This document shows positions 33,416 to 45,758 of a stretch of 64,000 nucleotides of DNA, one piece after another. A program made the translations under genes and the position numbers. Source of the stretch: Dasysyrphus tricinctus (lineage: Eukaryota > Arthropoda > Insecta > Diptera > Syrphidae). The stretch lies in NCBI GenBank assembly GCA_963921185.1, contig OY992534.1, forward strand, positions 45,695,435-45,759,434, given 5' to 3'. Under the pieces are notes generated by a model. That model saw only the letters and a program-made list of their open reading frames with translations. It was not told the origin of the DNA and did no database searches. Position 1 is the stretch's first letter; the number at the start of each line of letters is the position of its first letter.

Positions 33416-33765
33416 CCGAGTGCCCCCCCTCTTCACACCCCAAAATTCACTTCCCCAGTTCAGTTGATGAAAGAGTTTAAATTTCAATTTTGATTTTTTT
33501 TTGATAAAGAGGTATAGAATCCAACTTTCTTTTATTATTGTTTTTTTAGGAGTGTAAAAAGAAAAACAAAACTTAGAACTTCATTTGTTTTTTTTTTTAA
33601 TTTAATTGAAGTGGTAGAATTAATTAAATTTAAGAACAAAGACAAAATTTTAGTTTTTTTTTGTTGATAGAATACAAGAATAATTTAACGATACAATTAA
33701 ATATAAGTAATACGTTCTTAAAGTGAAGAAGTAGAAAAGCTCAAACCGGAAACCAAATTGAATCA

Positions 33766-34768
33766 ATGGTTCACCCAAAAAAAGTCGGTCAAAAGGCCGG
33801 ATGCAGTAGTAAGCCACGGTCTCCTTCGCCGACTATCACAAATGGGGAATTAAATTTGACAACAAAAACATGTCAATTGATGATTTTTTATTCCGTTTGG
33901 AACGCGTCAAAGACAGTTTTTTTTTTTTTTTTTTTTTTTTTTACACTTCAGATTCTTAGTTGTAGTGAGCTTAGAGCAAGCTGCAACCTACAATCAGAGG
34001 CTCATCATAAGTGCATGTGTTAGTGGTTATAATGTAACTTGGCCAGAAGTTGTCCAAAATTTTCACCACTTTGTAAGTGGAAGCGTGGAGATTTGGTATT
34101 GGACGTTTATGAAAAGTAATCCAAGTAGTAATTGGCCAACTCTGCGATTGGCTCTTATGGAACAGTACCGAAGTCTGGAGACAGACTCGGAACTTTTTAG
34201 AAAAATGTCAGATCGCAAACAGTTGCCTAATGAGACTTTTGACAGCTTTTACGACGACCTCATACAAATCAATTCTAGACTACGAATACCAAAACCAGTC
34301 AAAGAAATTATTGAGCTGATAAAACAAAATGTCCGTCGTAGAATAGGAGAGCTGTTAGTAACATTCAGTAAACATAGCTTGCCGGAGATGGTCTATGTTT
34401 GTAGGACCATCGAAAAGTTTTTGAATGGAGGTGAGCCTCCCAAATCGAGATTACCATCTAGTAATCCTTTTCAACAACCGCGTAGGCATGTAAACGAATT
34501 AGAAACATGTGCAGAAGACTTGAGATATGTAGCTCCAGCAGAAGTGGAGGCTTACCACCGGGAAGCCAACCCACTCAAATGCTGGAACTGCAAAGTAGAA
34601 GGACATTCCTTCAGAGAATGTGATAATCCTAAACGGAATTTATTTAGTTTTAGGTGTGGGCGTGAAAATGTAATCACACCCAAATGCGATAAGTGTTCGG
34701 GAAACCGACTACCGGGCAACCCTACAACCGGAGGGAAGTGCCCGAAATTAGAGATTCCGGAAATTTAG
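33766..34768 (+). pseudogene. gag: Gag of element B, frame-broken
   Basis: Gag-like coding begins near the ATG at 33766 but changes frame before about 33843. It is then hit by a run of T at roughly 33918-33942 and resumes in a third frame at 33965. That last part is a clean 267-codon frame with capsid-like sequence (EIWYWTFMKSNPSSNW, NETFDSFYDDLIQIN) and a CCHC knuckle, CWNCKVEGHSFREC. The second cysteine cluster has lost its first cysteine (FSFRCGRENVITPKC). It aligns by eye with Gag of element A. The low-complexity N-terminal region of that protein is largely absent here. Confidence 0.85.
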
Positions 34769-37700
34769 AACCTACTTTGAGTAAAATAACCCTGCTACGA
34801 CATTCACCGGAAGAAACAATTAGTATAGAGAAAACGCGTAATGACCTTGAAAAATCTAGAGAAACCAAACCTGTTATCGTTAGAAAATCTATTCACGAGC
34901 GTATCAAGGACTATTATGAGGCAAGGAAAAGAATAGTTACCTTTCCTTCTGATAAGGTGAGAAAATTAAGAGAGAGAATGAAAAGAAAGAAAGAATTACA
35001 TAGGACAATCGCAGCGACCACCTCAAATTGTTCCGAGGAGGATCCTCGATCATACGTCACCGTGGAAATATGTGGCACAAAGCTACGTGGTTTGCTAGAT
35101 TCTGGAGCAAGCTTAAGTTGTCTTGGGGTGGGTTCTCTGGAATTTCTAAAAGAAAATGGAGTTTCTCTTAAAAAGTTCTCTTCTTTTATCTCCACCGCTG
35201 ACGGACAGAGACAATCAATCATTGGAATGGTTACGACGCAAATCTATTACAAAGGCAAAGCTAAAGTCATGGATCTGTGTGTCGTCCCATCTCTGACCCA
35301 AGAACTGTACCTAGGGGTAGATTTCTGGAGACTTTTCCAGATAGCTCCTCACATCATCTCTGAAATTTCGCTGAATACTGCAACTGTAGATCGAACAGAT
35401 AGTGCGATTATGTGCGATCTAAACGATCAAGAGCGTGATAAACTTCGTGAAACTATCACAAAATTTCCATCATTTGCTACGAGAGGACTTGGAAAGACCC
35501 ACTTATTGGAACACTTTATTGATACGAGAAATGCAACACCAATAAAGCAACGCCATTACCCCATTTCTCCAGTGATACAAGCCCTAGTGTATGAGGAATT
35601 GGATCGCATGCTTTCTTTGGGGGTCATCGAAGAAAGTTCTAGCGCGTGGAGTTCTCCGGTCGTTTTAGTACGAAAACCCGGAAAAAACCGCCTGTGCTTG
35701 GACTTTCGGAAGGTGAACCTAGTAACAAAGAAAAATGCTAGCCCAATTGCTCATATAGAGGGACTGTTAGCACGCCTTTCAGATACACACTTTATTTCAA
35801 GTGTGGATCTTAAAAATGCGTACTGGCAGATACCGCTGGAGCAAAGTTCAAGGGAGAAGACGGCATTTACTGTTCCGGGTAGACCACTTTATCAGTTTAA
35901 AGTCATGCCATTTGGTCTTTCCAACGCTGCACAGACCCTGACATATCTCATGAACCTAGTAGTACCAACCGAGTTACGCGATCAAGTCTTCGTCTATCTA
36001 GACGACCTTCTCGTCATATCGAGGAACTTTGAGGAACACATTCGGATCTTGGAAACAATTGGGAAAAGGTTACTTGAAGCAGGTTTGACGATAAACGTCG
36101 AGAAGTCGAAGTTCTGCTTCAAGGAACTCCAGTACCTAGTAGGTAGGGCAGGGCTGTTTGAAACCTGACCCTGCAAAAGTTTCAGCAATTCTTGAGTTTC
36201 CACTGCCTAAGACGATGAAACAGGTTCGAAGATTCCTCGGTATGGCGGGTTGGTACCGTAGATTTGTAAATAATTTTTCCACCCTCGCGGCCCCGTTAAC
36301 AGATACGTTAAAAAAAGGTAAAAAGTTTAATTTTAATGAGGAAGCGGAGAAAGCTTTTGAAGCTATCAAATCTACTCTGACTTCTGACCTTGTTCTGACA
36401 AACCCGGATTTTTCAAAAGAATTCATAATATTGTGTGATGCATCCGCATCAGGTATAGGATGCGTTTTGTGTCAAAAGGACGAAAGCGGAAACGAACGAC
36501 CCATTTACTTCTTCTCGTAATTACTCCGTTACTGAACGAGAATGTTTAGCGGCTGTGAGAGGAATTCAAAAATTTCGCCCATATGTAGAGGGCTATAGAT
36601 TCACGGTAGTGACCGACCATTCAAGCCTTATGTGGCTAATGAGTCTGCGGGATCCAACGGGGAGGTTAGCGCGCTGGAGCCTAAAATTACAAGGATTCGA
36701 TTTTGGGATCGAACACCGGAAGGGTACCTTAAATGTAGTGCCAGATGCTCTATCGCGAGTTTACGAGGTAGAGGCTCTACATTCAACGGTATGTCCACCG
36801 GAGTCGATGTCAAAGAATCCTACCGATGTTCTGCATGTTGATTTGGAGGATCCGAGTTTTAAATCCGGAGAATACCTTCAAATCATTCAACATATCGGAC
36901 AAAATAAAGATCAGCTTCCTGACCTTCAATTTTCGGACGGTTTCGTATACAAAAAGGTCAGGCATTGCACAGGGAGTCCACTCCAAGACGATTTGGTATG
37001 GAAATTGTGGATTCCAGCTGCGCTGACAAACCGTTTGGTCTCGTTGGCGCATTGCCCACCCAGAGCTTCTCACGGCGGTATCGGTAAAACCCTCTACAAA
37101 CTAAGACAACAATTTTTTTGGCCAAATATGACCACTCATGTGAAACTGTTCATTGAAAATTGCGAAGTCTGCAAAACAACCAAAGTGTCAAATTGTATTT
37201 TAAGAGCGGAAATGGGTAAATCATTTTGTGTGGAGAGACCTTTCCAGCATCTTTACATAGATTTTTTGGGGCCTTACCCCCGATCTAAAACTGGAAACAC
37301 CCAAATAGTAATCGCACTGGATCAGTTGACAAAATTTGTCCTGATAAAACCGTTGAAAAAGGCAGATGCTCAGTCAGTTATTAAGTTTTTACAGGAAGAT
37401 ATATTTCTAATATTCGGAGTACTGGAGAGTATTCTTTCCGATAACGGTACTCAATTTACGGGCAAAGAGTTTTCTAAAATGATTGAAACGTTTGGCATCA
37501 CACACTATAAGACAGCCATATATTCGCCACAAGCGAATGCTAGTGAGCGCGTGAATCGTTCCATCCTTGCCGCAATCAGAGCCTATATAGACCCGAACCA
37601 AACTACTTGGGACATCCATTTAGCCTCTATCGGTAGCGCTCTTCGTTCGACGGTTCATTCCGCCATCGGCATGTCCCCCTACGAAGCTCTTTTTGGGCAA

Positions 37701-38096
37701 CGTATAATCGAGCACGGGGCGGACTACAAACTGCTACGTGGGCTAGGAGGACTTAACCAGTCCGAAATAGATTTTTTACCAAAAACAGCGAGAATGAACG
37801 TACTACATACCTATTTAAAGTCCGCATTAGAACGGACTCACGAATCGTATGAGAAGACATATAATTTGCGAAGCCGAGTGGTGTCTTATAACGTAGGCGA
37901 TGTCTTGTATAAGCGTAATTTTGTCCTAAGTAACGCAGCCAAGCACCTAAATGCAAAACTTTGCCCGAAATTCGTTCAGGTTACTGTCACAAAATTAGTA
38001 GGAAATAATCTATATGAGGTAGTCGATAAAAACGGTCATAAGACAGTCGTACATTCAAAAGATTTAAAAAAAATAAATAACAGAAAGATGAAATAG
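34693..38096 (+). pseudogene. pol: Pol of element B: protease, RT, RNase H, integrase with two frame breaks
   Basis: Three consecutive frames give a full-length gypsy Pol. First (34693 to about 36140): protease GLLDSGASLSCLG and RT with NRLCLDFRKVNLV, MPFGLSNAAQT and YLDDLLV. Second (about 36158-36520): RT C-terminus RRFLGMAGWYRRF and RNase H ILCDASASGIGC. Third (about 36522-38096): remaining RNase H, DALSRV, an integrase zinc finger ending CEVCKTTK, and the D, D, E core YIDFLGPYP, SILSDNGTQF and SPQANASERVNRS. Breaks near 36140 and 36517 (small deletion) inactivate it. It would have copied and integrated the element. Confidence 0.93.
34699..34744 (+). promoter_or_regulatory. Canonical -1 frameshift signal GGGAAAC plus stem-loop, element B
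   Basis: In gag frame the sequence reads G GGA AAC (34699-34705), a classical X XXY YYZ heptamer. After 7 bases, CGGGCA (34713-34718) pairs with TGCCCG (34739-34744). The pol frame is closed by TAA at 34690-34692 and opens at 34693, six bases before the heptamer. Position, frame relation and spacer equal those of element A. Confidence 0.8.
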
Positions 38097-38223
38097 TATG
38101 AAGTAAGTATTGCCCGGCTCACTCAGCTGTGTATGAGACTCTTGGTGATACAAAACATATATCCATTAACGTTTCTCTTCATATCCTTTCTGTACAGGAA
38201 ATCTGTAAGAAAAGGATATGTTT
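38097..38223 (+). other. Short 3' region of element B with tRNA-Lys-like 5' half
   Basis: GCCCGGCT at 38112 followed by CTCAG and TATGAGACTCTT closely follows the 5' half of fly tRNA-Lys(CUU) from acceptor to anticodon loop (38112-38145). It starts 16 bases after the pol stop. A hairpin then pairs ACAAAACATAT (38150-38160) with ATATGTTTTGT (38216-38226), reaching into the LTR start. AAGAAAAGGA at 38205-38215 could be a polypurine tract. Confidence 0.65.
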
Positions 38224-41200
38224 TGTAGGAAACGATCTCAGAAATTTGCTGCTAACATAATTTGTCTTTATGTACAGCGTTTTTTTCAACCAAATATTAG
38301 TCTCTCACATAAGTATAATGATTGGCAGTTTTAATAAGCATCTTTTTTATAAACGATCTAGTAAGAAAATAAAGTGATTACATGTCGAAAAATCCATGTA
38401 TCGCTCGCGCATGCTTGAGTCCGAGGCTATAATTCATTGTGTTTAATGAATTAAGTTTTCAGTAAGTGGTGCGTTCAGAAATTTGCCACCCACTACGTTC
38501 CGAGTCAGGCAGTGCCAACTACTGACATCCGTTTTTGATCCATTCCCTCCCGTTCCGCCTTACTAAAGAAAATTGATGTCCGCGTGACACCATTTCTTTC
38601 TTTTCCAATCTGAGCTTCAACCAACAAAGTCGCATTCTCAGCATATTGGCGTTAAAAGATCGAAAAAGTTAAAGAAAATTAATATTCAAAGAAACAAAAA
38701 TAATAGAGAAAGAATAAACCAACTGAAAAAACAAATAAGTAAAGAAAAACAAAATCCCGCTCGGTGCAACTAAAAATTCTTAAAAATTCGAGAAAAAAAT
38801 AATAAAACATACGTAGGTAAGAACTAATACACAGACACCAGTGCAATTTTTTCTTAACAAGTCATCTTTCCCTCTATAGGCATTCTCAACGTCTACTCCT
38901 GCGAATTGCTTTCAAGCAGATTTGCCTGACACCGTCTCTTGGTAGTCAGTGCGGAGACACCAGAATTGCGTCATCCATGCCCAAAGACATTGAAATTGTT
39001 TTTTTTTTGGGTTATGCGATACACATTCCTCGCGTTCCGATGTTTATTCGCTAGGCTATCTAATTATCCCAAAAATTTTGAGATAACTTGAGTTGTTGTT
39101 GCGTCAGCGGTTATCAGCTGTTTTCTAACAAGGGATTACAACAACACAAAGCTATCCGGATAACTGAGAATAACCATCAGAACGTGCCCATTTACTACCT
39201 TCACATTTAGGTAAGGGCAAAGGAGAATGTTAAGAAGACAAAACAAAAAAAAAACGATGAAGAAAACATTTTTTTTTGTCGTTTAGTTAGGAAACCGTAA
39301 CCCTGTGATTCCTCTTATTGAGAATGCATATTGCACTTGTACATCTCTAGGCTCGGAGAGAAACACCAGGAATTCGCAAAACAGAAAGTTGTCAAAAGGA
39401 ATAAGAATAGGTAAGACACAAGAACCATAAAGCGAAAAGAAAGTAAAACGAAACAAATTTTAACAAAACAAAAAATATACATTTTTAAATAGGGGTAGAT
39501 CGGGAATCCGTAAGATTCGACATCCAAAAGAAAAGATCGACATCACAGGTACAAGAACCTTAGTGCTGAAAGGAGAAGTCGTAACAACAACAAAAAAAAA
39601 GAACTATAACCTAAAAAAAAAGAAAGACCTTGTGACCCAAAGAAACAGAAAAAGTTAAATTTAAAGCTGAAAACAAAAAAATAACAAAGAAAGCTGAAAG
39701 AATAAGTATAAAAAAAAACCCAAAGAGAGCAAAAATACCTTAATAGAAAATCTGAGTGATAAAATTTAAGCTAGGAAAATAGTAATAATTACAAAACAGA
39801 AAAATAGGATAAAGTACTAGGAAAAATCAAATCCAAGTGAAAATAAGTGATTTGAAAAAAAAAGAAGTCAAGGACATTATTTATATCTTCAAAAAATTGA
39901 AATAATTTCTAGTATAGTGAGATCGTTGAAGTTTTTTTTTTTTGTTAACAGATCTGTTTCGCATATCTGCGAAAAACTATTAATAAAAAAAGAAATAAGA
40001 GTAGAATTAGGTTAATAAAAAAGAAAAGTGTAGTAAATTTCCAAAGTTGTTAAGAAAAAAAAAAAAAAAAAAATATCAAAGAATACAAAAAATCCTTAAA
40101 GGAAAAGCAACTTAAAATTAAAAGGAAAACAAGCAAAGTGATTAAAATAAGATACTTTTTCTTTTGTCGTGAGATCCTCGTAGTTCCTTTTTTATAAATG
40201 GATCTTTTTCGTATATACGTGAAATAATAGAAAAACCAATTAAGAACAAAATAATTTTTAATGAGAAAACGAAGTTAAAATTCCATAATAAGAAAGTAAA
40301 AAAAAAAGAAATAGAAATTGCTTACAAAAAAAAAAAAAAAAAAAAAGAATCAAAATATATCCAGTAATGTGTAACAATATGTAACGTCCCATCCATCGTG
40401 GTTAAATTATCAAGTCACCTAAAATCTTTATAAAAAAATAAAAATAATGAAATAGTGTTATCCTTACTGCCTCAGTCTTTACCCCCATTTGCCCCCTTAC
40501 CTCTATAAATAATATAAATTTTTCATCAATCAAGCCAGATCATCAAGCAGTGTGCACATTTCTTGGGAGTTCCGGTAAGTCTTTTTTGACAAATATAAAT
40601 TTTGATCTACCTATATGCTATGTACATTAAATTAAAAAAAAAATTTTAACACGTATTATTATAACGACAAAAAAAAGATACATAGATACAAATAAGAAAG
40701 ATTGTTTTAAACAAATAACAAAATATTCAGGTTACGACGATAATGTCTTGAAATGGTTAAGGGTGCAAAATAGATGAAGGCGGATTCTGTAAAAAGATAT
40801 TTTTTTTAATAAGAAAAAGCTAAAATTTTCGTTTATTACGAATAGTCCGACCGATTCAGTTAACATTCAACTAACTCGATGTATGGGTATGATTTTTTTT
40901 TTGAAATGAATTATAATTGAATAATTTTAAGTCATAGGAAACTTAAGAACAAACATAAACAAAATGAAAAAGTAAAAATGGAATAAAATGGCTTTTGTCC
41001 TCCTGTATAAATGATAAATTCGTGATCCTTTATTTTATTGTTTTTGGAGTCATCATCTTCTTTAGATGAAGGATTTTTGGAATTATTTTGCGTTTTTACG
41101 ACTTTTCGTGGTGAATTTTGTTTTGTGTTGAAAAAACGTTTGTAATGATAGACGAGGCTGTCATCGGTGAATTTAATATGGATTCAATCGCATTTCTCAT

Positions 41201-41808
41201 GGAATCGTAAAGTGTCTATTTGGGGAAGTGGAATAATAAAGTAGTGAAGATGAGATCAGGTTCTTAGAAAAGCAATAAGGGAAAGTCATCGACTTTCCCC
41301 TTTTCGAATGAGGGCTACTACGTACATTTCGAGCACAAGTAGTAGCTAGGAATATTCTATCAATAATTTTTTTTTAATTGATAGCAATATTGAAGGGTGG
41401 GTTAAGAAAGCTCAGGGGGCACGACCACCTATGTCCCCCTTGCTCTCTAAGCAGGCTGTGAGTTAAGATAGAAAAACGAAGGAAAACATCGGTAGTTTAG
41501 ATTCGGGCCCTACTTTTTTTTTAAAGGAGGAATTAAAAGAATACTTAAGTCAAATAACATCTCGGATTAGGTCTGATTTTTAGAGTGAAAGTAACACGGT
41601 CCATAAGCGGATAACAAGATCCCCCCCCTTTCGACGAGCTATGTAAGGCAATCAACAGACCTACACAGTTATCTACGCTTCTGGGCAACCTTTCCAACCG
41701 CTATATTATTTGGTCGATGGATCTGTAGACACGGATTATAAAGTTTATAGAGTTGGTTGGTGAGGAGGATCTTCAGTGAACAATTATATTTTTTTTTGAA
41801 ACGTTACA
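38224..41808 (+). repeat. 3' LTR of element B (3585 bp, with a MITE)
   Basis: TGTAGGAAACGATCTC to GAAACGTTACA, colinear with the 5' LTR apart from the indels described for each copy. Followed by TSD CATC at 41809-41812. It carries the intact CACCCACT site (38487-38494) that was hit by the P transposon in the other LTR. Confidence 0.95.
39028..39189 (-). mobile_element. 162-bp MITE in the 3' LTR of element B (TSD ATT)
   Basis: Absent at the same point of the 5' LTR (30117-30123 reads CATTTACT). ATT is duplicated at 39025-39027 and 39190-39192. Ends are CCTCGCGTTC and, inverted, GGGCACGTTC. A second copy in the other orientation is at 45759-45924. Confidence 0.88.
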
Positions 41809-41812
41809 CATC
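41809..41812. repeat. TSD CATC of element B (right copy)
   Basis: Directly follows the 3' LTR; matches 264-267. Confidence 0.85.
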
Positions 41813-42683
41813 ACACATAGACTTCCTCCATCGCTGCTGAATCATGATATGATCAATTTGGTTTTCGGTTTGACTATCCGGATGCACCCAGGTAATTTTG
41901 TTGCACGTCTTATGCTTAAATACAGTCCCACCTATAACAAGACGATTCGCGTTACAAAAGTCGACAGGCAAGTCACCATTTTCATTCCGTGACCCCAAGC
42001 CATTTTTTCCCATCACGCGTTCCAGTCCGTAATTGTCTGAACCGACTTGGGCATTGGGGTCTTCCATAACGACTATGATGTCGGCTCTCGGAACACTACT
42101 GTAAACCGAGTTAAGATGAGTGTAGAACGCGGTTTTGTCTTCCTCTGTCGCTTCATTTGTGGGGGCGTAGCACTGAATAATTGTGACGTTACGAATTTTT
42201 GAACGAAACCTTGCAGGAGATCAAACTACGCCTCGCTTCTTCGTTCAACATAATTCCGACACCATGCAGTCTTTGGCCGCCCTCTCTTTCATCTTCCCCG
42301 GAATACAGTATTCTTGTCTGTCCAGTGTCTGATCTGTATTCAGCTCTACCTCTCCACTTAGTTTCGCTTATGCCCAGGATACTGATCTTTAGGCGAAGCA
42401 TTTCACGCTCAACTTGCTCGTACCTACCATCGTTGTACAAGGATCGAACGTTCCATGCTCCGATTTTCGTACGTATGCGGTAGCCAAAAGTAACATTTGC
42501 GCTTCTTGAAAGATTTCTTCTATTTGTCAACGATTCATTTATTATTATGGCGTCTTGATTGACGCTCGTACATGAAAGATGCCGCACCCCCAAATCCGAT
42601 GTGCGGTTTACTGCAACCGAAGCTGCAGAAGGATTTTCCATAAGAAGATTACCTCTTGGGGACTCATTTCCATTTGTTGTCAT
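41813..42683 (-). pseudogene. Non-LTR retrotransposon endonuclease domain (RTE-like), frameshifted
   Basis: Two minus-strand frames together give an apurinic-like endonuclease. The first (42683 to about 42189) contains GAWNVRSLYNDGRYEQVE and LGISETKWRG. The second (down to 41813) contains MEDPNAQVG, in the place of the usual GDFNAxVG, and ITWVHPDSQTENQIDHI. A one-base frame change near 42190-42200 breaks the ORF, so this copy is probably dead. The Gly-to-Glu and Phe-to-Pro changes in the catalytic GDFNA motif agree with decay. It is interrupted at its 3' side by the gypsy element ending at 41808 and resumes at 267. Confidence 0.8.
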
Positions 42684-43200
42684 AGTTCATGTATTTGCAT
42701 ATATCCTTCCACCATGGTGTTTTCCGAGATATGATTAATAACATACATAAGCTCAGATTTGACAGGCACACCCGCCTTTTGTATGGTCAACACATAACTG
42801 CTCGAGGCCACCCACTGTGGGAAAACAGACGCCTTTTGTAGCCGCCCAATATGGGTTACAGACGCTACCTGCTGCTGCCGTTGGCTTTTTACAAAAAAAA
42901 GCTCCTCCGCCACCAGACTATCATGCCGTTGACCGCTGCCTGCAGTTCATCCGTCTTAAGGGGGCTTTTAACCATCCCAAGGACAAGTTTGTGCCCTGAC
43001 CAGCAAAGCTGGGTTGTCTGCTTATCCCGGCATCCATTCGGTCCCCCTGCACGTAAGCGTTACCCGCCCTCTACCACGCGGAGGTGTGCATAGGGATTTT
43101 CCTATCATTGAGCCTAGGGCCATATGGCATCCTAGCACTCTCAAATACTTTCAGTTACCTTTAAAAGCTTTTCTTCCCATTCTAGAATCAGTGCATAACA
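42684..43200 (-). other. Upstream (5') part of the same LINE
   Basis: This stretch is less AT-rich than its surroundings and continues the LINE upstream. A minus-strand open stretch at 42680-42913 shows no recognised domain. I could not identify the 5' end of the element; composition changes back to AT-rich sequence near 43200. Confidence 0.45.
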
Positions 43201-43526
43201 GTTAATATAAGTTTCGTTTGAGGAGGTTTATTTTTCCTCGATAGTCGCAGCGTCAAAATCATCAGTCCCTAATCCCTCACGAATGCAAATCATATAATGG
43301 GACTTCACATCAGCTCATAACTCTTTTAATTCCATTTTCCGTGCCTTCAATGCAAGCAAAGAATGCTTTGCTTCAGGGAGTTGGCTAAAAATTGAATTAT
43401 ATTTCACAAGCTGATCAGCTGAATGAATGAAATCAGTTAGGAAACTCATGACTCTACAAGAATTTAAATAGGGATCTAACTCACAGACGGCAACGCACTA
43501 TATAAATGCAAAAAGGTTAGTAGGAA
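43201..43526. other. Non-coding DNA left of the tandem array
   Basis: No gene, RNA or repeat recognised. Confidence 0.5.
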
Positions 43527-45060
43527 GAATATTTTCAAAACTTATCAAAATTTGTCAAAAAACAAGAAAAGTATAGCTGGCAACTCTTTGCACTATAAAG
43601 AATGAGAAGAGGCTACAAGAAAGTATTTTAGAAAATTTCACAAAAATATTTTCAAAACTTAAAAAAAGTTGTCAAAAATAAGAAAAGTAAAGATGGCAAC
43701 CCTTCGCACTATAAAGAATGAGAAAAGGCTACAAGAAATTATCTGAGAAAATTCTACAAAAAATATTTTTTATTTTTTATTTTATTTTGAATTAATAATT
43801 CAACAAGTCCAATCCTTAATGCTAAGTCTCCTACTTGGCTGATTTATTTCAGTAGTATATAGAATTTGTATTATAAAACCTTCTTATATAGAAACTATGC
43901 CTGGCCTCGGACAAAAAACTTCCAGCTTAATGATTAGGAACTCTAATCTTGTTGGATATAGTTTACAGTGGATTTTCGTTGAAAAATTCATTTAAGTTGA
44001 ACTGAACTTAACACAAATTGCGTATGACAAAGCCCTCACTATGTCACTGATGAGTTCAAGTGAGTAAGCCGAATGAAACGCCAATTTGTAGGACTAAAGG
44101 CCATAAAAAGCTATTTTGAATCAATAATTCTACAAGTCCAATCCCTTAATGCTAAGTCTTCTACTTGGCTGATTAATTTCAGTAGTATATAGAATTTGTA
44201 TTATAAAACCGTCTTATATAGAAACTATGCCTGGCCCCGGGCAAAAACACTTCCAGCTTAATGATTAGGAATTCTAATCTTGTTGGATATAGTTTACAGT
44301 GGATTTTCGTTAAAAAATTCATGTAAGTTGAACTGAACTTAACACAAATTGCGTATGACAAGGCCCTCACTATGTCACTGATGAGTTAAAGTGAGTAAGC
44401 CGAATGAAACGCCAATTTGTAGGACTAAAGGCCATAAAAAGCTATTTTGAATCAAAAAATATTTTCAAACCTTATAAAAAGTTGTCAAAAAATAAGAAAA
44501 GTATAGATGGCAACCCTTCGCACTATAAAGAATGAGAAGAGGCTACAAGAAAATATTTGAGAAAATTCTACAAAAATATTTTCAAAACTTATAAAAAGTT
44601 GTCAAAAAATAAAAAAAGTATAGCTGGCAACCCTTCGCACTATAAAGAATGAGAAGATTCTACAAGAAAATATTTCAGAAAATTCCATACAAATATTTTC
44701 AAAACTTATAAAAAGTTGTCAAAAAAAAAACAAGAAACGTTCAGATGGTAGCCCTTCGCACTTAAGAGAATGAGAAAACGTTACAAGAAAATATTTGAGA
44801 AAATTCCTCAAAAATATTTTCAAAACTTATCAAAAGTTGTCGAAAAATAAGAAAAGTATAGATGGCAACCTTTCGCACTATAAAGAATGAGAAGAGGCTA
44901 CAAGAAAATATTTGAGAAAATTCTACAAAAAAAATTTTCAAAACTTATAAAAAGTTGTCAAAAATCAGAACAAAACTCAAATGGTAACCCTTACGCACTA
45001 TAAGAATGAGAAAAGGCTACAAGAAAATATTTGAGAAAACTTTAGAAAAATATTTTCCAT
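43527..45060. repeat. ~117-bp tandem array, about 8 units, interrupted
   Basis: Units share AATATTTTCAAAACTTAT, AAAGTTGTCAAAAA, GGCAACCCTTCGCACTATAA and AATGAGAAGAGGCTACAAGA, with a spacing of about 115-120 bp. The array is split by the two ~320-bp units at 43785-44455. Diverged echoes of the unit continue to about 45560. Confidence 0.9.
43785..44455. repeat. Two tandem copies of a ~320-bp dispersed unit
   Basis: Both begin TTGAATYAATAATTC and end GCCATAAAAAGCTATTTTGAAT. Their first ~100 bp also occurs at 5768-5870, beside the 180-bp satellite in the P transposase intron. The unit is therefore found next to two unrelated tandem arrays. Confidence 0.88.
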
Positions 45061-45758
45061 ATTGGATTAGCCAATGAATTTAACTTACATACACCTCAAA
45101 GGAAAGTCCTTAATAATTTCTAATGAAAAGAGAAAAAAGGATTTTAAAAATAAGACTTCATGCTTGCTATAATTTTATTGAGAAATCTACTACTCCCATT
45201 GACTAATTGAATTTGGATTAGATTAGCCAGCGAATTCAAGGTAGGTGCTTAAAACTTAAGAGTTCCTTAATCTTTGCTTATATCTATATAAAAGAAGAGT
45301 AATCATACAAAATACTAAGAAAACTTATAAAAAGTTGTTCAAATTTCAAATGAGCAAGGAAATGTTTCATACAAATCCCACTTTTTTTTTGTATTGTGTA
45401 AACAACAAAAAAAAATTCTGATGGTAACCCTGATGCACTTTTAAAATTGCAAGAACCTACAGGAGATTATTTGGTTTAAATTCCACCAAATATTTTGAAA
45501 AACTTATAAAAAGTTTTGTTAAATTCACAAAAACTGTTGGGCTGCCTATTTGGCGTTCAAACAATTAAAACCAAAAAGATACAAGTATTTAAAAACTTAT
45601 TGGATAAGTGGATAAGGCCGTTATTGCGTTAAAATCAAGGTTAAATTTGATCCCATGGCTAAATTTTGACAATACTGAGGTGAATATAGACTTCAAAATT
45701 TAACCTGCTCAGGAGCTCGTTAAAATTTTAGTCGGTGGTTAATTTTTGACATGTCTAT
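45061..45758. other. Non-coding DNA with decayed array units
   Basis: Partial AAACTTATAAAAAGTT echoes of the 117-bp unit; nothing else recognised. Confidence 0.5.

Larger units (their letters stand above)
268..41808 (+). mobile_element. LTR retrotransposon B (Ty3/gypsy, Ulysses/Osvaldo-like), decayed and hosting a P transposon
   Basis: The element has long LTRs beginning TGTAGGAAACG and ending CGTTACA, a tRNA-Lys primer site at 33398-33415, gag and pol without env, and TSD CATC. About 12.5 kb is its own DNA; the other 29 kb is the P transposon at 539-29579 in its 5' LTR. Gag starts frame-broken, and pol has two further frame changes, so it is not autonomous. Long LTRs, single-knuckle Gag and tRNA-Lys priming resemble the Ulysses/Osvaldo lineage of flies; that lineage call is from memory of the families, not a search. 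Confidence 0.85.
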
